From Mesostigma viride (lineage: Eukaryota; Streptophyta; Mesostigmatophyceae; Mesostigmatales; Mesostigmataceae), in contig RPFO01000594.1 of assembly GCA_009746045.1 (NCBI GenBank), positions 388,501 to 452,500 on the forward strand: DNA of 64,000 nt, in the 5' to 3' direction. Position numbers and translations under genes: made by a program. Below the pieces are notes generated by a model. That model did no database searches and had not been told where the DNA came from. It worked only from the letters and a program-made list of their open reading frames with translations. This document shows positions 60,550-64,000 of the stretch, piece by piece. The first letter of the stretch is position 1. Each line of letters begins with the position of its first letter.

Positions 60550-62748
60550 TAACCCCTAAATGGTCTTGCTGCCGATTTTCCGCCAAAAATCGAGTTCCAG
60601 CCGATGCATCGGCCCCTTCTCGGGGGACCAGATGCCGCGAAATCTATTGAGAATTAGGAAACGTTTAGCTGAGAAGATCGAAAGTTTATAAAATACTCTA
60701 AAGCATGGTATATGGGTTTGCATACTTCTGACAAAGTTATAGAGGTGTTCTGGCCGGCGGTCAAAGTACAAGGGGTCAGGGTACTTTTTCACGTACAACG
60801 TGCATTCCGGAAAACGACGACCTGGCCATGGCGGCTTGCGCCCACGCATGGCATTTACGTTTTCGTTCGAATTTTCTGACCAAACTTAGGATATTGATTT
60901 TATACGTCCTAAAGATGATACAGGCCAATTTTTGGTTCGCGGGAATGCCATTTGATAGGTGTCGGCAGCGTTCTTGCTGGAAAAAACTGCGATCAGGCCG
61001 GACGATAGAAACGTTGACAGCAATAGATTTCCGGCGTATTTTAAAGGATATATCGGTTTCTTTGTACTTTTTATGATACATAGTAGTCGTAAACGTGCAA
61101 GGGTGGCCAGAAATCGCCGAATCCAGCGACCGTGCTGCACAACTTTGGTGTGCCGAAATGCGCCATTTTGCGGCCACCGCCTGGGCCAAGGTAACGCCAT
61201 CCATGCCTGGTAAAGCTTAAGCATCGTTTTCCTATCGATGTTTGACGTTTATATGTACGTTCTAGCTTGTGTAGCACATTCTTTTTGCATTATTCATGCT
61301 CTTTCTTGACCCTGGCCTGGCCCCTTTCTAAAACACCCTTCTTAGATGCTTCCCTCAGTCAGTTGACCTGCCACAGGGTGATGGTGATAAGTTTTAGAGG
61401 CTGTATGGGTTTGAATACCTCCATATATGTTTGTTATACATTTCCCATACACATATTGCATGAGTGTGAGGCAGTTGGCTGGTCTCTGTGGCATCATCAA
61501 GCACGTAACTGGTGAGTAAAAGCTTCCCATTGACAGCATGTGCCACCAGGTGTGCTGGCCATCACCTGGCAAGCTATAGCAGCTTAGGCCTAGTTTATCC
61601 TTGCTAGGGCAGGCTGAAATAGGCTCAACATCACTAGTTTGTTGGTGGCTGCCTCCTAGAATGCATGCCTTGCGTAGGGTATCCGTACCACGTTACCTAC
61701 GTGCATGGACAAGGTAGCACCTGCACATAGGTGCCATGTAAGGGCAGTGTGATGATGCAGTTATGTTTTCCCATCATTGTGGAAGGGAAATGTATTGTTT
61801 GGCATGGTTGGTGGCCATATTAGTAGGTAGTATGCCCACCCCTACCCCCTTGGTTGCTTTTTACCAACGGTACCCCTAAGGGCTGTACTGGGTGTAACTG
61901 CTGGTATACCCACCCAAATGATGACCCCAATGGCTCAAACTGTTCAGCAACTAATTGTTTATCATCCCTGAAGTGGTAGGTGCCTAGGTCTTATAACATA
62001 ATTCAAAATGCACATTCTACCAAAAATGAAAACGCGCGTCTTGACCCCCCTGACTTTGACGGCAGTTATACATGGCCTACCCTGCATATATGTTAAAAAT
62101 ATAATTACTTACAGCAGAGTGAAATCACTCAAACCAAAGCAAACGCCCAGCTATAAACCTATATACAGAGCCATGTCAAAGCTCTATACTACGATAAGAC
62201 CAATGGAAACGCCTAACGGGAGGAACCTAATAGCCCTGCTGCACCGCAAAATCAGCCCGCGTACGGCGGAGCATGATGTCAGCCATGGCCCGAGTCAGCG
62301 CCACCGACAGGCGCTGACGCCAATATGACGTCCAGGTCCGCGCCGACCATGGGGCCCGCTGGCCCTCCAGGTCCAGCCGGTCCTCCCGGAGCCGGCAACA
62401 CTCCTTGAAGAAGGCGGAGGTCAGGGGCCCCATGGCCCCAAACTCCTCCAGGACAAAGGGCACCACACGATGGTGCCCGACGTCGCCGTAGGCCAGGAGC
62501 TTGGCCCGCTCCGCCCGGTCCGCCGTGTAACCTGCCGTGAGGGAGGCCCCAGCCACGTGGCTAAGAGCCAAGGGCCGCGCCATGCATATATGTGAGGTTG
62601 TGATATACCAACCCGAAGGGCAACTCATGGACATGCTTGGCCCCCAAGGACAGCCATTGGATATGGGTAGGTTGGATGGCATCTGGTTTGCAAAAATGTG
62701 AAGATCCAGCCGATTTATCGGCAGGATCTCAGACCATTTAGGGGTTAA
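60550..62748. mobile_element. TTAA-flanked DNA element with 14-bp TIRs (piggyBac-like ends), non-autonomous
   Basis: TTAA at 60,550-60,553 and 62,745-62,748. TIR CCCCTAAATGGTCT at 60,554-60,567 and inverted at 62,731-62,744. Inner sub-terminal GCCGAT/ATCGGC motifs also pair. TTAA duplication and CCC-starting TIRs are known for piggyBac and Kolobok. No transposase frame was found. A retroposed element is nested at 62,094-62,582. Confidence 0.65.
62094..62582 (-). mobile_element. 489-bp retroposed LINE-end element with 11-bp TSD
   Basis: TSD TGCATATATGT at 62,083-62,093 and 62,583-62,593. The minus strand keeps an open frame (AGASLTAGYTADRAERAKL, VPFVLEEFGAMGPLTSAFFK, WRQRLSVALTRAMADIMLRR) ending FAVQQGY at 62,227. 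The other copy is at 53,630-54,120. Confidence 0.78.
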
Positions 62749-63640
62749 CCTCTCTGGTCCATAATTGGATATTCATAAATATACCCATTTCCCCGAAAAG
62801 TAAAAAGTTATAGGGAGTACAGTTGAAGGCATTGGCGGTAGCCCGGTCTATCGTAGAACAAAAGCCGGCCGGCACATTTTGGCGAATTAATTATTTTTTT
62901 GCTTCGGGAGGATCGGTTTTTGACCCCCGCCGTCCAAATATTGACAAATCCAGGCATGCAAAGGTCAGATTCTTAGTGCTCTCATTGAGATCTGTCGATT
63001 GCGCTGCTTAACCCCACTTGAGAATGGACCCCCCAACCTCGAACTTGCTCTGTCTTGACTTGGGCCCATTTCATGCTATAAGGGGCGGCCAGCACACAGC
63101 CATTTTTTTCCGGGTAAATTTGTATTTCAGCACACAGCCATTTTCACCTGTCTTGTAGGCCAAGTATCGCTCAACTGAAAACGGACTTTCCGGTATCTAA
63201 GGTATGATCCTGAATCCTCTCGCGGAGATCTGTCGATTGCGCTACTCAAAATACAAATCAGATGTGATCTATGAGACCCAGTCTACGATGGTAGACCGGG
63301 CTACCGCCAATGCCTTAAGTTGTTGTTGTTGTTGTTGTTGTTGTGTCCCACGCCGCACATATGGGCAGCAGACTAGAATCTATAGTGGCCGAGGACCGGA
63401 TATATTTAGTATCGGTGGCAGTCGGTGGTACTATCGGGGCACTGTGACATGGACGGTTGCATCCACAAGTGAAGTACAGTATCAGGAGCTTTGTTTCGGG
63501 GAAATGGGTATATTATCCAATCAGTATGGAGCTTTGGATCCTGGATCCTCGAGTCCAACTCATCCTATTTATTAATTTAGCAATGTCACAGCATCCCCGA
63601 GCATTCAGGGCATTCCGGAGTACCCCGCCAATCCAAAAGA
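62749..63640. other. Interval with an inverted-repeat pair, no gene
   Basis: ATATACCCATTTCCCCGAAA near 62,780 is inverted near 63,494-63,515 (TTTCGGGGAAATGGGTATAT). GATCTGTCGATTGCGCT occurs at 62,990 and 63,227. A TTG microsatellite lies at 63,319-63,342. No gene recognised. Confidence 0.4.
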
Positions 63641-63649
63641 ACCCGAATC

Positions 63650-63930
63650 ACTGACCACCAATCCGCGCGCAGCGCACTGACAGCGAGCGCAGCGAGCTGT
63701 GCGCTGTGCGCGGCGAGCGAAGCGAGAACCGTACTGCGCACCAATCCGCGAGCGAAGCGAGCACCGTACTATTCCAGCGGGCAGCGGGCAGCGTACTGCG
63801 CACCAATCCGCGAGCGAAGCGAGCACCGTACTATTCCAGCGGCCAGCGGGCAGCGGGCAGCGGGCAGCGGGCAGCGGGCAGCGGGCAGCGGGCAGCGGGC
63901 TGCGCGGGCAGCGGGCAGCGGGGCGAAGTA
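63650..63930. repeat. GC-rich block: GAGCGAAGCGAG palindromic repeats and (GGGCAGC)n
   Basis: CGCGAGCGAAGCGAGCACCG occurs near 63,746 and 63,810 within a tandem unit of about 65 bp that includes GTACTATTCCAGCGG. A related GAGCGCAGCGAG lies near 63,685. About a dozen GGGCAGC heptamers run 63,840-63,925. Confidence 0.8.
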
Positions 63931-64000
63931 CTGCCAAAAAAAGGGACCCTGTTTCGGGCTGGGCGGAGGCAGCGGGTTACTCTAGTGACTGTAAAAGCTT

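Overview
The window is nuclear DNA of a eukaryote, most likely a green alga (Viridiplantae). It carries one long spliced gene with 16 exons and GT-AG introns, set in a dense field of nested transposable elements and simple repeats. No rRNA gene, bacterial operon or CRISPR array is visible. The lineage call rests on the gene: a kinesin whose motor, linker, stalk and C-terminal tail match, block by block, what I remember of the plant KCA/KAC (KIN-14A/B) kinesins.

1-12,166: retroelement debris. There are several copies of ORF1-type proteins of non-LTR elements (RNA-binding, LINE ORF1-like), an open ORF1 reading frame running off the left edge, short retroposed copies with 10-12 bp target-site duplications (TSDs), a fold-back repeat block and two poorly defined inverted-repeat elements. 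12,167-20,610: an ORF1-type element with 10-bp TSDs, split by a young LTR retrotransposon (12,547-20,069; 677-bp LTRs, 5-bp TSD). The LTR element has gag and a long pol. Pol follows gag in the same frame after a single UGA in a type-II readthrough context, and the domain order is integrase, protease, RT, RNase H.

20,621-46,940: upstream region, then the kinesin gene (coding exons 21,363-46,562; predicted 1,671 aa). Its introns hold (CCCA)n, (GGGT)n and (TCCG)n tracts, 10-, 20-, 21-, 28-, 33- and 71-bp minisatellites, and many degraded copies of the gene's own exon edges. I call these copies exon echoes.

46,941-64,000: more nested retroelements. They include an ORF1 pseudogene, a LINE reverse-transcriptase pseudogene broken by a 493-bp DNA element with TSD TGTA, two 490-bp LINE-end-derived elements with 18- and 11-bp TSDs, a 1,441-bp composite of four 218-bp palindromes separated by tRNA-T-arm-containing spacers, a 2.2-kb TTAA-flanked element, and GC-rich palindromic repeats at the right edge.

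The non-LTR families appear to be one system. ORF1-only copies, LINE copies and short copies end in a similar small hairpin (loop CAAC, stem sequence varying between families with pairing kept), followed by an AT-rich microsatellite. This suggests a common reverse transcriptase recognises the 3' fold. Coordinates of exons and TSDs were read directly. Family names come from remembered motifs, not a database search.
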